Assembly: GCA_031308135.1 (NCBI GenBank)
Contig: JAHLJT010000631.1
Span: forward strand, 30,772,271-30,836,270
Reading direction: 5' to 3'
Source: Acheta domesticus
Lineage: Eukaryota > Arthropoda > Insecta > Orthoptera > Gryllidae
Length of the DNA: 64,000 nt
Below are positions 55,229 to 63,892 of this stretch, one piece after another. The notes under the pieces were generated by a model that did not search any database, was not told the origin of the DNA, and saw only the letters and a list, made by a program, of their open reading frames with translations. Both the position numbers and the translations under genes were made by a program. Each line of letters begins with the position of its first letter. Positions within the stretch are counted from its first letter, which is position 1.

Positions 55229-55690
55229 AATGATTGATTGATTGATTGAAGGTAGCGTTGATCTCCCACTGGATGGCGAGATCCGGCGCCCACTTCCGTT
55301 GCCTAACGGGGGTTTCCTCAACCAGGTATATCCCACAAGTGGGTACCGCCCCAGCCGGGACAAGCTCTGAGCTCTCGACCGGTCTCCGGACATGTGGTAG
55401 TGTAGTGCGTGTGTGCGTGAGGGGTAGGTTAGGACACTATCTACAGCGGTCCGTGGCCAGTTTGTTCGACTAGTGCTCCAGCATTCACCTGGTATTGATC
55501 GGAGAAACCATGGAAAACTACCGATGAGACCAGCCGGCCGCTAGAATTCTTGTCCTGATAGCGACTGAATTCGACCTAGCTGACAAGCTAGTGTCGGAAA
55601 TCCTGCCACAATTGGGACTCGAACCTAGGACCTCTCGATCAGAGGGACTACAATGACATCAGTTGATGCCCTGAGTTACTTCTTCCGGGA
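55229..55690 (-). mobile_element. Longer copy of SINE family B with intact B box
   Basis: The tail is TGATTGATTGATTGATTG at the left end. Body blocks match 24249-24635 in order and add a segment with GTGCTCCAGCATTCACC and ACCGATGAGACCAGCC. Near the right end GGGACTCGAACCTAGGACC is the complement of a pol III B box (GGTTCGAGTCC). It lies in the 8.6-kb intron of the Grp7-like gene. Confidence 0.8.
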
Positions 55691-55839
55691 GCACCCGTCT
55701 AGACGTTGTCGATGTCCCCTGCTATAGTCCGATTTAATCATAGTGTCACTTTAATGTCTCGAGCTGGACAGCACTGTCATCCAATCGCGAGCTTCGTTTG
55801 GTTAATTTTTTATATTTGAGCTTGGATGACAATGTCCCC

Positions 55840-56052
55840 TTCTAATTCGCGATCCCCGATTCAATTACTAGGAGGCGAGACTCCTTATGCCAGAACTACT
55901 CATCTCAACGAGCGCTGTAATCGCGAGCTCCTATTCAATTACTCGGAGGCCGAGTCTCCTTATGCCAGAACTACTCATCTCAACGAGCGCTGTAATCGCG
56001 AGCTCCGATTCAATTACTCGGAGGCGAGACTCCGCACGCCAGCACTACTCAC
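55840..56052. repeat. 74-bp tandem repeat abutting the exon 2 splice donor (intron side)
   Basis: Units of 74-75 bp contain, on the plus strand, GAGCTCCGATTCAATTACTC, GGAGGCGAGACTCC and GCCAGNACTACTCA[C/T]CTC. The last unit ends exactly at exon 2's donor (GTGAGT on the coding strand at 56052). The donor-equivalent positions in the two inner units, near 55903 and 55978, read ATGAGT, so they are disabled at +1. Confidence 0.9.
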
Positions 56053-56433
56053 CTCGACGTACTCGACGGAGAACTGCGCGGCGCCGGCGCGCGACACGTA
56101 GCCGGCGAAGTCGACCATCCAGTGGCACTGGCCGGCGAGGCGCGCCGTGGCGACGCGCAGCGCGGCGCGGAACACGTGCTTCTCGAAGCCGACGCGCGCC
56201 GCGCCCGCGCGGTGGAACGTACTCAGCCCCGACAGCCACATGTTGCTCAGCTGCACCGACGTCAGCCCCGTGCTGTAGTTGTAGTCGGGCACCGGGTACG
56301 GGTCGAAGCCCATGTGCGCCACCAGCTTGCGCGCGTCCCACACCAGCAGGTCGAGCGGCGACAGCGAGTTGGGGAAGCGCTGCGGCAGCTTGGCGCAGCG
56401 CGCGTCCAGCTCCGCCAGCACCTTCTGCCGCGC
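56053..56433 (-). CDS. Internal exon: N-terminal half of second Grp7-allergen-like domain
   Basis: This is a 127-codon, phase-0 exon between the acceptor TTGTGCGCAG and the donor GAG|GTGAGTAG. The peptide opens with a helix (ARQKVLAELDARCAKLPQRF) and continues SPLDLLVWDARKLV, then the landmark DPYPVPDYNYSTG, then LTSVQLSNMWLSGLSTFHRAG, a CHWMVDF strand and SRAGAAQFSVEYVE. The DPY..PDYN..G block followed by W-x-G-L-S-x-F-x-R-x-G is what I associate with insect group-7-allergen-like proteins. The exon therefore begins a second domain after the one ended by exon 1. Third codon positions are nearly all G/C. Both flanking introns carry 74-bp tandem repeats that include copies of this exon's donor (see findings). 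Confidence 0.87.
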
Positions 56434-56467
56434 CTGCGCACAACCCAGGGCCTTTTTAACTACCACA

Positions 56468-56720
56468 TAACGTGGCGAGACTCATCTCGACGAGCGCTGT
56501 AATCGCGAGCTCCGATTCAATTACTCGGAGGCGGGACTCCTTATGCCAGCGCTACTCATCTCGACGAGCGCTGTAATCGCGAGCTCCGATTCAATTACTC
56601 GGAGGCGGGACTCCTTATGCCAGCGCTACTCACCTCGACGAGCGCTGTAATCGCGAGCTCCGATTCAATTACTCGGAGGCGAGACTCTGTCAGCATGCTC
56701 ACCTCGACGAGCGACAAGCT
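56468..56720. repeat. Same 74-bp repeat on the other side of exon 2
   Basis: Four donor-equivalent sites occur at a 74-bp period (56485, 56559, 56633) and then near 56702. The two nearest the exon carry AT at the donor position; the two farther ones (56633 and 56702) keep GAG|GTGAGT and GAG|GTGAGC. The repeat therefore flanks exon 2 on both sides although its unit contains only the donor junction of the exon. Confidence 0.9.
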
Positions 56721-57365
56721 GCTACATAGGTTCGCGAGACTCTATCAGGTGCCTAATGTTACAAAAGATAGCGTCGATGTCCGTGCTTTTTTCAGTGGTT
56801 TTTTTGTATGTATATATTAGGAATAAGTGAAGATTTAGAAGACACTTTTCGTATTTCTCTGAAATTGGAGGCCATTACAGTGGCGCCCTCTCTTGCAGCC
56901 CCTTCTTACAGGAACTAAAACACGAACTGCTGCCAACGATATTTCAAACGTGCGTAGGTTCGCGAGACGCAAGCAGGCGCGTAATGTTACAAAAAATAGC
57001 GTTGATGTTCGCGTTTTCTTTAGCGGTTTCTTATATTATGTATATATTATGAATAATTGAACACTTTTCGTATTTCTCGGAAATCGGCCAATTTTTATGT
57101 TCTGAGCCTAACCTGCAGCTGCACCCGGCGACACTAGCGCCTCCTACAGTAGCATCCTCCAGCTTTGTCCCCAGTTTTGATGGAGAGTTGCAAGGCCTTG
57201 GCACAACCGCAGCATCGGACACAGTTGCTTTTAACTCCCATAAGACGTAGTGGAGACCATTGTAGTGGCGTGCTCTCTTCTATCACCTTCTTACAGGAAC
57301 TAAAATACGAACTGCAGCCAACGATACTTCAAGCTTCCGTGGTTGCTACATAGGTTCGCGAGACT
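56721..57365. repeat. Longer tandem repeat in intron 1-2 of the Grp7-like gene
   Basis: GCTACATAGGTTCGCGAGAC (or GCGTAGG.. variant) recurs near 56721, 56952 and 57343. Between the copies are shared blocks AATGTTACAAAA, AATAGCG.TGATGT, ACACTTTTCGTATTTCTC, AGTGGCG.NCTCTCTT and CTTCTTACAGGAACTAAAA. The first period is about 230 bp; the second is about 390 bp because of an extra 160-bp segment. Confidence 0.8.
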
Positions 57366-57399
57366 CGATCAGGCGCAGGAACTATAACGACCAATAGTA

Positions 57400-57530
57400 A
57401 TCCCATCGTTTTACAATAGGGATGGCGTTGTCTCTGGTGACGGAGTGATGAACTGCGTGGAGGGGCGATTTCCTCGTGGTACTCGGGCCACGGACTCCCG
57501 CTAGTGGCATAACCTTGACAACACTGCTCT
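57400..57530. repeat. Second copy of the 43.4-kb dispersed repeat
   Basis: Same order of blocks as 43411-43550, with CCATCGTTTTACAATAGGG and CTAGTGGCATAACCTTGAC. It sits between the 56.7-57.36-kb tandem repeat and the exon 1 donor duplication. Confidence 0.75.
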
Positions 57531-57577
57531 AGGGTTTGGGACGTTCCCCAAGGCCACGCTGTCTTCTCCCCGCCCGC

Positions 57578-57880
57578 CCAGGCCGAGGCAATGGGGGCTG
57601 TAGCCCCTCAAGGCGGGGAAGTTGAGGGAACCTTCCCCTCCGCCACTTTTCGCGCATGCGCAGTTGATGTTTTTTTTTGTAAGTCGTCGAGCTTTAACTA
57701 GGAAGTCTCACCTCGCGCAAGACGAGGCCGAGGTAGCGGCAGCGGCGGTAGCTCCTCAAGGCGGGGAACTTGAGCCTCTAAGAGAGCGAACCTTCCCCTC
57801 CGTCACTTTCCGCGCATGCGCAGTCCAAGACGATTTTTGCAAGTTGTCGAGCTATAACTAAGTCTCACCTCGCGCATGAC
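57578..57880. repeat. Tandem duplication containing the exon 1 splice donor
   Basis: Unit 57578-57725 and unit 57726-57880 share GGCCGAGG, CCTCAAGGCGGGGAA, GAACCTTCCCCTCCG, CGCGCATGCGCAGT, GTCGAGCT.TAACTA and AGTCTCACCTCGCGCA. In the second unit CTCACCTCGCGC is the real exon-intron border. In the first it is a decoy donor (GTGAGA, GT at 57711-57710) that lies 157 bp downstream in the intron and includes 15 or so exon-like bases. Confidence 0.88.
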
Positions 57881-58171
57881 GAAGGGCTTGGCGGACTCGT
57901 AGACGAAGGGCGCCATGCCCTCGAGCACGCCGCGCGCCAGCGCCGACAGGGCCTCGTTCTCGATCTTGGCGGCGAGCTGGTCGAAGGCGACGTCCAGCAG
58001 CACGTGGTCCGCGCGCAGGCGACCGTCCTGCGCCACGGCCAGCGCCGCCGTCGCCGACACCGTCACGTTGTCCAGCGTCACCGTGATGCGGCCCTTGCTG
58101 TTGGTGAGGAAGTAGCGCACCCCGTACGCGCCCTCCACGTCCAGGTGCTCCAGGCGCACGCTGATGGACGC
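57869..58171 (-). CDS. Internal exon: second half of first Grp7-allergen-like (TULIP) domain
   Basis: This is a 101-codon, phase-0 exon. It is preceded on the minus strand by TTGCGCAG and followed by the donor GTGAGAC. The peptide starts ASISVRLEHLDVEG, then shows the alternating strand pattern VTLDNVTVSATAALAV (about residues 31-46), DGRLRAD, LLDVAF, and ends YESAKPFVMRE. This pattern matches the C-terminal half of a group-7-allergen/JHBP-related domain, a TULIP fold that binds lipids and is usually secreted. Codon third positions are almost all G or C, unlike the AT-rich introns. The N-terminal half of this domain and any signal peptide must lie in exons further upstream, not seen up to base 64000. 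The next exon follows in phase 0 after a 1435-bp intron. The exact ligand is unknown. Family assignment is from pattern recognition, not from a search. Confidence 0.85.
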
Positions 58172-58182
58172 CTGCGCAACAC

Positions 58183-58966
58183 CACGTGATTGGTCGTGAT
58201 CCATTGTGGCCAGCTGATTTCTAATTTCAAGTCAGTGATTAATCGTTTCGAGGTGGAATTGGTAAAGTCTATAGTGAATAGATACGGGAATGGGTAGGAA
58301 ATGTTTTATAAAACTGTGTAATTGCCACAGTTTAAGATGTCATCTTAAGATGCATATCTTACACCGTGACGCAAACCGATCGTGCGCCTATTACGGACAA
58401 GTGATGAACTAGTCTCAAACTGGCTTCAGAAAATTGTCGCCAAAGGCGGCTAGTTGACACACCTATATATATCTTATACTTCAGTTTTTCTTTCTTGGCG
58501 CACGGGGGGGTGTCAATAAAATGGAATATCTCACGGTATTTCGCGTCGTTTTCCGTTGGGCCGCCGGGAGTCGTTTGATCGCCAGCACTGCTCGATACGG
58601 TCGCGATCATGCGACTCCTAGCGGCACAACCGAGAACGACGCGAAATACGGTGAGATATTCCATTTTATTAACAAACCCCCGTGCGCGAAGAAAGAAAAA
58701 CCTAAGTATAAGATATATATATATAGACGGCTAGTTGACTATATGTATAATCAACTAGCCGACTTTGGGGCAAATTTTCTGCCGCTAGTTTGAGGCTAGT
58801 TCCTCGCTTGTCCGTACGGTGCGCACGATCGGTTTGCTACACGGTGTAAGATATGCAAAAGTTTTACAAAACACTTTTACAAAACATTTCCGTAACTATT
58901 CGTTTTAGACTTTACCAATTGCACCGCGAAGCGACAAATCACTGACTTGAAATTAGAAATCACGTG
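58183..58966. mobile_element. Large palindromic (foldback) element, about 780 bp, in the intron beside exon 1
   Basis: Left-arm landmarks in order are CACGTGAT, TTTCTAATTTCAAGTCAGTG, AATTGGTAAAGTCTA, ATATCTTACACCGTG, CAAACCGATCGTGCGC, GGCTAGTTGA and TATCTTATACTT. All of them recur inverted at 58720-58966. The centre (58518-58672) is a second inverted repeat with TGGAATATCTCACGG and TATTTCGCGTCG arms. The left edge is 10 bp from the AG of exon 1's acceptor. Non-coding. Superfamily unknown. Confidence 0.85.
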
Positions 58967-59389
58967 GGCACATAGATGTGAGAGGTGAAAAGATGAACTC
59001 TTGCACGTTATATCCCACTTCAGCCAATGAGCTTCAAGCAGTAATGTGTTACAATATTAGCGAGAATTTTAAATGCAGCCAGATACCAAAAGTTTATATG
59101 AAGCATTAAAAAAATAACATCTATTTCAATTCCACCTTCATCGTGGTATTTTTCGTGGAAAATTGTCACTTTATGCCAATTTCAAAATGTTCCTCAACAA
59201 TTTTTGCTCTCCACGCAATATGGCGGGCAGTGTCTGGTACGGCTATTTAAACCAAGTGCCCTTGTTGTGGTCACGTGATTTGTGACGCAAAATTGGTGTT
59301 AAGCAGAACAAGCAAATATCGGTGCCTCGAACTAGCCCACCCATATCTTTCCACCATGGTTTTGCACGCTTTGCGTACCGCAATGGATT

Positions 59390-59500
59390 CGATCGCAATG
59401 GACCTCGATCTTCTGCGCATGCGCATGCGCAAATGCACATATGTGATGCGAAACTCGAGCTGCGCATGCGCAGAAGAGGCATCGATAGATTGATACTTCC
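59390..59500. mobile_element. Inner part of the GCGCATGCGC MITE family
   Basis: The segment has CTCGATCTTCTGCGCATGCG at the left, ATGCGAAACT in the middle and CTGCGCATGCGCAGAAG at the right. This reproduces the inner arms and loop of the element at 51382-51531. Outer GCCACC arms are not recognisable here. Confidence 0.55.
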
Positions 59501-62282
59501 GAAGACGTTCGATTTCTAGAAACATTTCATCACAGATATGACGATCATCAAATTGAATTGAGTTACAATTAATTTAACGGAACGGAATTGATTTGTTTGC
59601 TTCAAACCACACTCAAATTGAAATATACAATTATTTTGCCTAGTGATTGAGCTTCCGACTGCTTTAAGTTGAAATGTGTGGGTATTGTTTTACGAACAAG
59701 ATTATGGGAGGGTATCAATACACTCTTTGAACCTACAATGTGGGACCGTGGAGCATTGTCCACCGTGATTGCTGTTGGTGAGTAAGTAGCAGCCCCCCTC
59801 CAGCATTTATGTATAAAGCAAGTACAATATTGTGCAATTCCCAGCACAGTAGGTAAGCAAGAGCCCTCCTTGATACCAAAAGAAAGTTACAACATGGTGC
59901 ATTAGCCATCAGCGAAGCCAAAAAGCATTTAAGGCTCATCATGTTGCAGAGACTCCACACCCACGTTGAGCAAGGCCTATGTAACGTACGATACATCGAT
60001 ATCTCAATGTAAACAACTAATCGAAGTACTCAGGAACGTAAGACGTCGATATCTCAATCATTTCGCAATAGACATGTTTGATATCTAAACTAAACTGAAT
60101 GGAGTTACTCTGAATTTAACTGAACTGAATAAAATTAAGTTGTACTATTTTGAATGGTGACACACGTAGCAAAACTACAAAGCAACAGTTCATTCTGTCT
60201 TTTGACATCGATACTGATAATTTGAAACACGTTGACAATGTATTGCAAACAAAATTATTGTCATTGCATGGCGTTCTTTTTATGTTTTTCAAATTGGAAT
60301 TACCAAAGGCACGCTTCATGAGATTGCTAGTTTAATGTTCCAACCCGAGGAACTCGCGGTAAACAATTAAACGTCCAAAATGATGGATGCATTTGGAATG
60401 CGTGTCGTATCTTGTTATTGTTTTGATGGTTTTGATGGAAGTTGCTACCTTAAAGAACGGTCAATGACAAAGTGTAAAATTTTAACAATTATGAGTAAAC
60501 GATCTGTGTATAATCTACTTCTAGAACAATCTGCTATGTACTCGTACAATAATAGCGTCCGTCAAAAGAAACGCATAAAACTTATCACCCATTTCTTGTC
60601 AAATTTACATTTACATCTTCTTGTGCTCAAAACAAATATCTTCATGTGCTCACGAATCGTTAATTGAGAGGCGATAATTAATTAAAATCCCTTCTGTAAA
60701 GTCTATACAGTTTATGAGCAGTTAATACATTTTTTAATTATTAAGTGTTAAATTTAAAAACGTAGTTCAATAATTACCATTCCTCAAAAGATATTCACGA
60801 AGAAAATAGTTATTGTCAACTTGACAAGCGTTTCCACATTGGCGTTCTCAATCACTCGATGCCTGTTGATCGACACCTGTCCACAAGCTCATCGATAGCC
60901 TGAAAACGATAATTTAGAAGAAATACGAACAGTAGCGGACGTCTGTCAAAAACGTCGACATTGAAATGTAGAAATATTGATGACCGAGGTACCAGTATCT
61001 CCAAATCTGCTGTTGGATTGGATGCAAATGTAAAGGAAACTTCTGTCGATGCAGGTTTTTTCTTGTCTCACGTAACTGGGACGTCGAATAATAAAGTTTT
61101 CCTCGCCAATACGTGACACAGCTATCTCGAAATAGATGGAAGTATTTGAAAAATGTTTTAGAAGTTCATGACACAGTTAAAACTTTGAACATTAACTTAC
61201 TTCCTCTTTATATATGTCGTAAATCATACCCATACGACACGTGAATGCATACTATAATCAGTGAAGAAACTTTTGGACGTTAATAGAAGGAAACTTTTGT
61301 CAGGAAATAGCACTAAAATTTTACTTGTTTGACTTATCATTTGATTGTGATTGCATATGTTAGTGAAGTTGTACATATTATTGCGATATGTTATGTAGTG
61401 CTTTGGACAAATGTAAATTTCAGGAAGATAATTATTTGTGTGGCGATTTTAGCAACCAGAAAATATGTAAATTATCTGAGGGAACGAGTTCGTCGCGGCA
61501 GCAGGAAAAAAGTAACGGTTTTCCTACATAAAAAAAATAATATGTAAGAGAATTTTCAAACTTTATTCTCCAAACTAAATAAAATATTGTGATATTGTGC
61601 TTTTCGTCTAACCTTTCCATCAAAAGTTAATTTTTTGTTCCTGAATTATATTAAGTTTCAAACATAATTAAGCACATTATCTTCTTTTGAAATCGAACAT
61701 TGAAGATTGAATGGATTGAGTAAAATTCTTAACGTCAATGCCTGTCAATACTCGCGATGAAATAAAAGAAATAATTACTGAACTAAATTTATAAATATTC
61801 CTACACATGTGCGAGATAAGAAATGAGAAAGGTCACTCTTGTTAATGGTCTAATTATATTGGTCTGATATAGTGATGTTTGTGTCAGTTGTGGGAGTGCT
61901 TGTGGCGTAATGCGTAGGGAGTTTAAATCCCAAGAGAGTGATTAATCATTTCAGTTAATGTCGTTTGGTGAATTTTCTGTTCATTGAATGTCAACGCATG
62001 TACAAATATATTCAAATCACTGACTGTCGTTATTGTTATAGTAATATTCAAGAGTACGTTAAAATATTATAAGTAACTGAAATGTAAAACATCAAAATGA
62101 GAATAGCCTTATTGCCGTAGATCAGGCATATCAAAATGCACCCGTACGAGCTATTTCCTCTCGTAATAAGCTGCGCGCTTCTGCGGGCACGGGCCACTTC
62201 CCCTGACTCCGTTCGAATGTCGCCTCCAAATCGAGGCAGGGATGTTTAAGAGCTAGCTGAAGCGGGCAAAATAAGTGCCCAT

Positions 62283-62371
62283 GCCCTAGGCGGGGCTCGA
62301 ACCTGTGATCCTTCCGTCCGAGATCGCCACGGCACTTCTGCCTAGGCAATCTCGGCTTTCGGGACCGGCTT

Positions 62372-62372
<1 letters not shown>
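62283..62372 (-). mobile_element. tRNA-like SINE head followed by TTC/TTA microsatellite
   Basis: The minus strand contains GGTTCGAGCCCCGCCTAGG (B-box region) and GCCGAGATTGCCTAGG (A-box region). On the plus strand the right edge runs straight into (TTC)n(TTA)n from 62368 to 62537. The upstream body is not recognisable. Confidence 0.65.
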
Positions 62373-62402
<30 letters not shown>

Positions 62403-62496
62403 TTATTATTATTATTATTATTATATTATTATTATTTTAAATATTATAATAATAATTTATTATTATATTATTATTATTTTAAATATTATAATAATA

Positions 62497-62536
<40 letters not shown>

Positions 62537-62537
62537 T
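62368..62537. repeat. (TTC)n(TTA)n with inverted ATT/AAT blocks
   Basis: Starts with about 11 TTC units, changes to TTA, then has two copies of TTAAATATTATAATAATAAT and ends in a pure TTA run. It directly follows a tRNA-like SINE head. Confidence 0.95.
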
Positions 62538-62754
62538 GTTTCGCGAATCGGCCATCACAGGCATCTCTCGGGGCATGATTATCGGGGAAGGTGTGCGTTA
62601 CTTTTTGTTTGGGGGAGAATCAGCATTTTAATTCTGATTTCATTTTTATACCCCAGGGTTGTTAGCCCCAATGGATGGGATAACATGATGATAATGATGA
62701 TGATGATGATGATAATGATATAGACACACAAACATACAGACACACATAACACAC

Positions 62755-62825
62755 AATCAAGTCCGAGGCGGTACTCGAACCCGCGATCCTTTGGTCCGAG
62801 ACCGCTACTGCACTACTGCTAGAAA
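62755..62825 (-). mobile_element. Truncated tRNA-like SINE fragment
   Basis: It keeps the B box on the minus strand (GGGTTCGAGTACCGCCTCGG) and GGTCTCGGACCAAAGG, but ends before the A box. It lies next to a GAT-rich microsatellite (62690-62720) and a CA-rich run. Confidence 0.6.
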
Positions 62826-63081
62826 AACTTAACCCAATTTATAAGACGTTGATAATGAACCTACATTTGTAATTATTTTTTGCCAGTAGCACTGTTCAAG
62901 CCATGATTTACAATCCTTATAATTGGTGACATTCTTTAGTGTATCTAATCTTGAGCTGCCTTCTACAATTGACGAATTATTGTAACCACTAAGTTTGACA
63001 AAACCAACATTTTTTGTGAACTTCTCATTGTAATATGGTGGTATAAACAGCAAATTGTAAATAGTGACTTCAATATTTTTG

Positions 63082-63585
63082 TGTTCCTTTGTTTTTATGT
63101 CAATTTGTTTTGTCTATGCCATTGTCAACCGTTTCTACTCTATTGCTCTTGGACAAGGCACATACTGAATGTCGAGCTCATAATAAATGTATGAAATGCA
63201 AAAGTTTTCATTCCTGAAATCAACCTACATTGATCCTATATTCTCCAAACATAACAATCGTATAATCAATATACCATCTACGTACCTACAACATAATACC
63301 AAGATGAACAGGAAGAAATAACAACAATTTCAATATTATGATTGTTGTTATTGAAATTGATGAACAGTTGATCTTGGTATATGATTAGATGCGTAGATGG
63401 TATGATTTAATATGTATTGACAATACATTTTTATATCAGTTTCTATTGTCTGTGCCATTGTCAACCGTTGCCATAATTGTATTGCTCTTGACAAGGCACT
63501 TACTGAATGTGCGAAACGTTGAGGTAACAATGAATGTATTTAATACAAAAGTTTTAATTCCTGGAATCAACATGGATTGATCCTT
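63082..63585 (+). mobile_element. Direct repeat pair with hammerhead-like cores (Penelope-like termini)
   Basis: Two copies about 350 bp apart (63082-63232 and 63433-63580) share GCCATTGTCAACCGTT, TATTGCTCTTG, ACAAGGCAC, TACTGAATGT, AATGAATGTAT-like and AAAAGTTTT.ATTCCTG blocks. The second reads TTGACAAG-GCAC-loop-GTGC-GAAACGTTG, with a perfect GCAC/GTGC helix II and a GAAAC block; the first has lost it. Between them lies a palindrome around ATTGTTGTTATTGAAATTG. The layout suits tandem terminal repeats of a Penelope-like element. Confidence 0.45.
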
Positions 63586-63654
63586 TAGGGTCAATACATA
63601 TTAAATCGTACCATCTGCGGATATAATATTGTTGTTAATGTTATTATACTACGA

Positions 63655-63890
63655 TTTCTCTCTTTGCCCCTCAAATCCCATCTTCGCGATTGAATATGTC
63701 ACGGCATTTCGCGTCTTTCTCGGTCTTGCCGGTAGAACTCGCATGATCGCAAGCACTGTTTGATACGGTCGCGATCATGCGAAATCTAGCAGAACGACTG
63801 AGAAAGATGCGAAATACCGTGACATATTCCAGCGCGAAGATGGGAATTGAGTGGCCTTGAGGGGCAAAGATAGAAAAATCGCAGTATAAT
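63655..63890. mobile_element. Palindromic element sharing the core of the 58.5-kb palindrome
   Basis: Outer arms start TTTGCCCCTCAA and end in its complement TTGAGGGGCAAA. Inner arms GAATATGTCACGG.ATTTCGCG and AGAAAGATGCGAAATACCGTG surround a loop with TTTGATACGGTCGCGATCATG. The loop and inner arms match 58518-58672, but the outer arms do not. Non-coding. Confidence 0.75.
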
Positions 63891-63892
63891 AG

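Larger units (their letters stand above)
58967..63081. other. Stretch upstream of exon 1 without recognised exons
   Basis: Except for the MITE at 59390-59500 and the SINE heads, this AT-rich DNA shows nothing interpretable. I looked here for the N-terminal half of the first Grp7-like domain and a signal peptide on the minus strand and found neither. Confidence 0.35.

Noticed and set aside
56014..56502. Plus-strand and second minus-strand frames overlapping exon 2
   Set aside because: Shadows of the real exon caused by its very high G/C third positions.
5895..62825. tRNA genes at the B-box-containing segments
   Set aside because: The segments have A and B boxes but no foldable cloverleaf, and several continue into SINE bodies with tails and target duplications.
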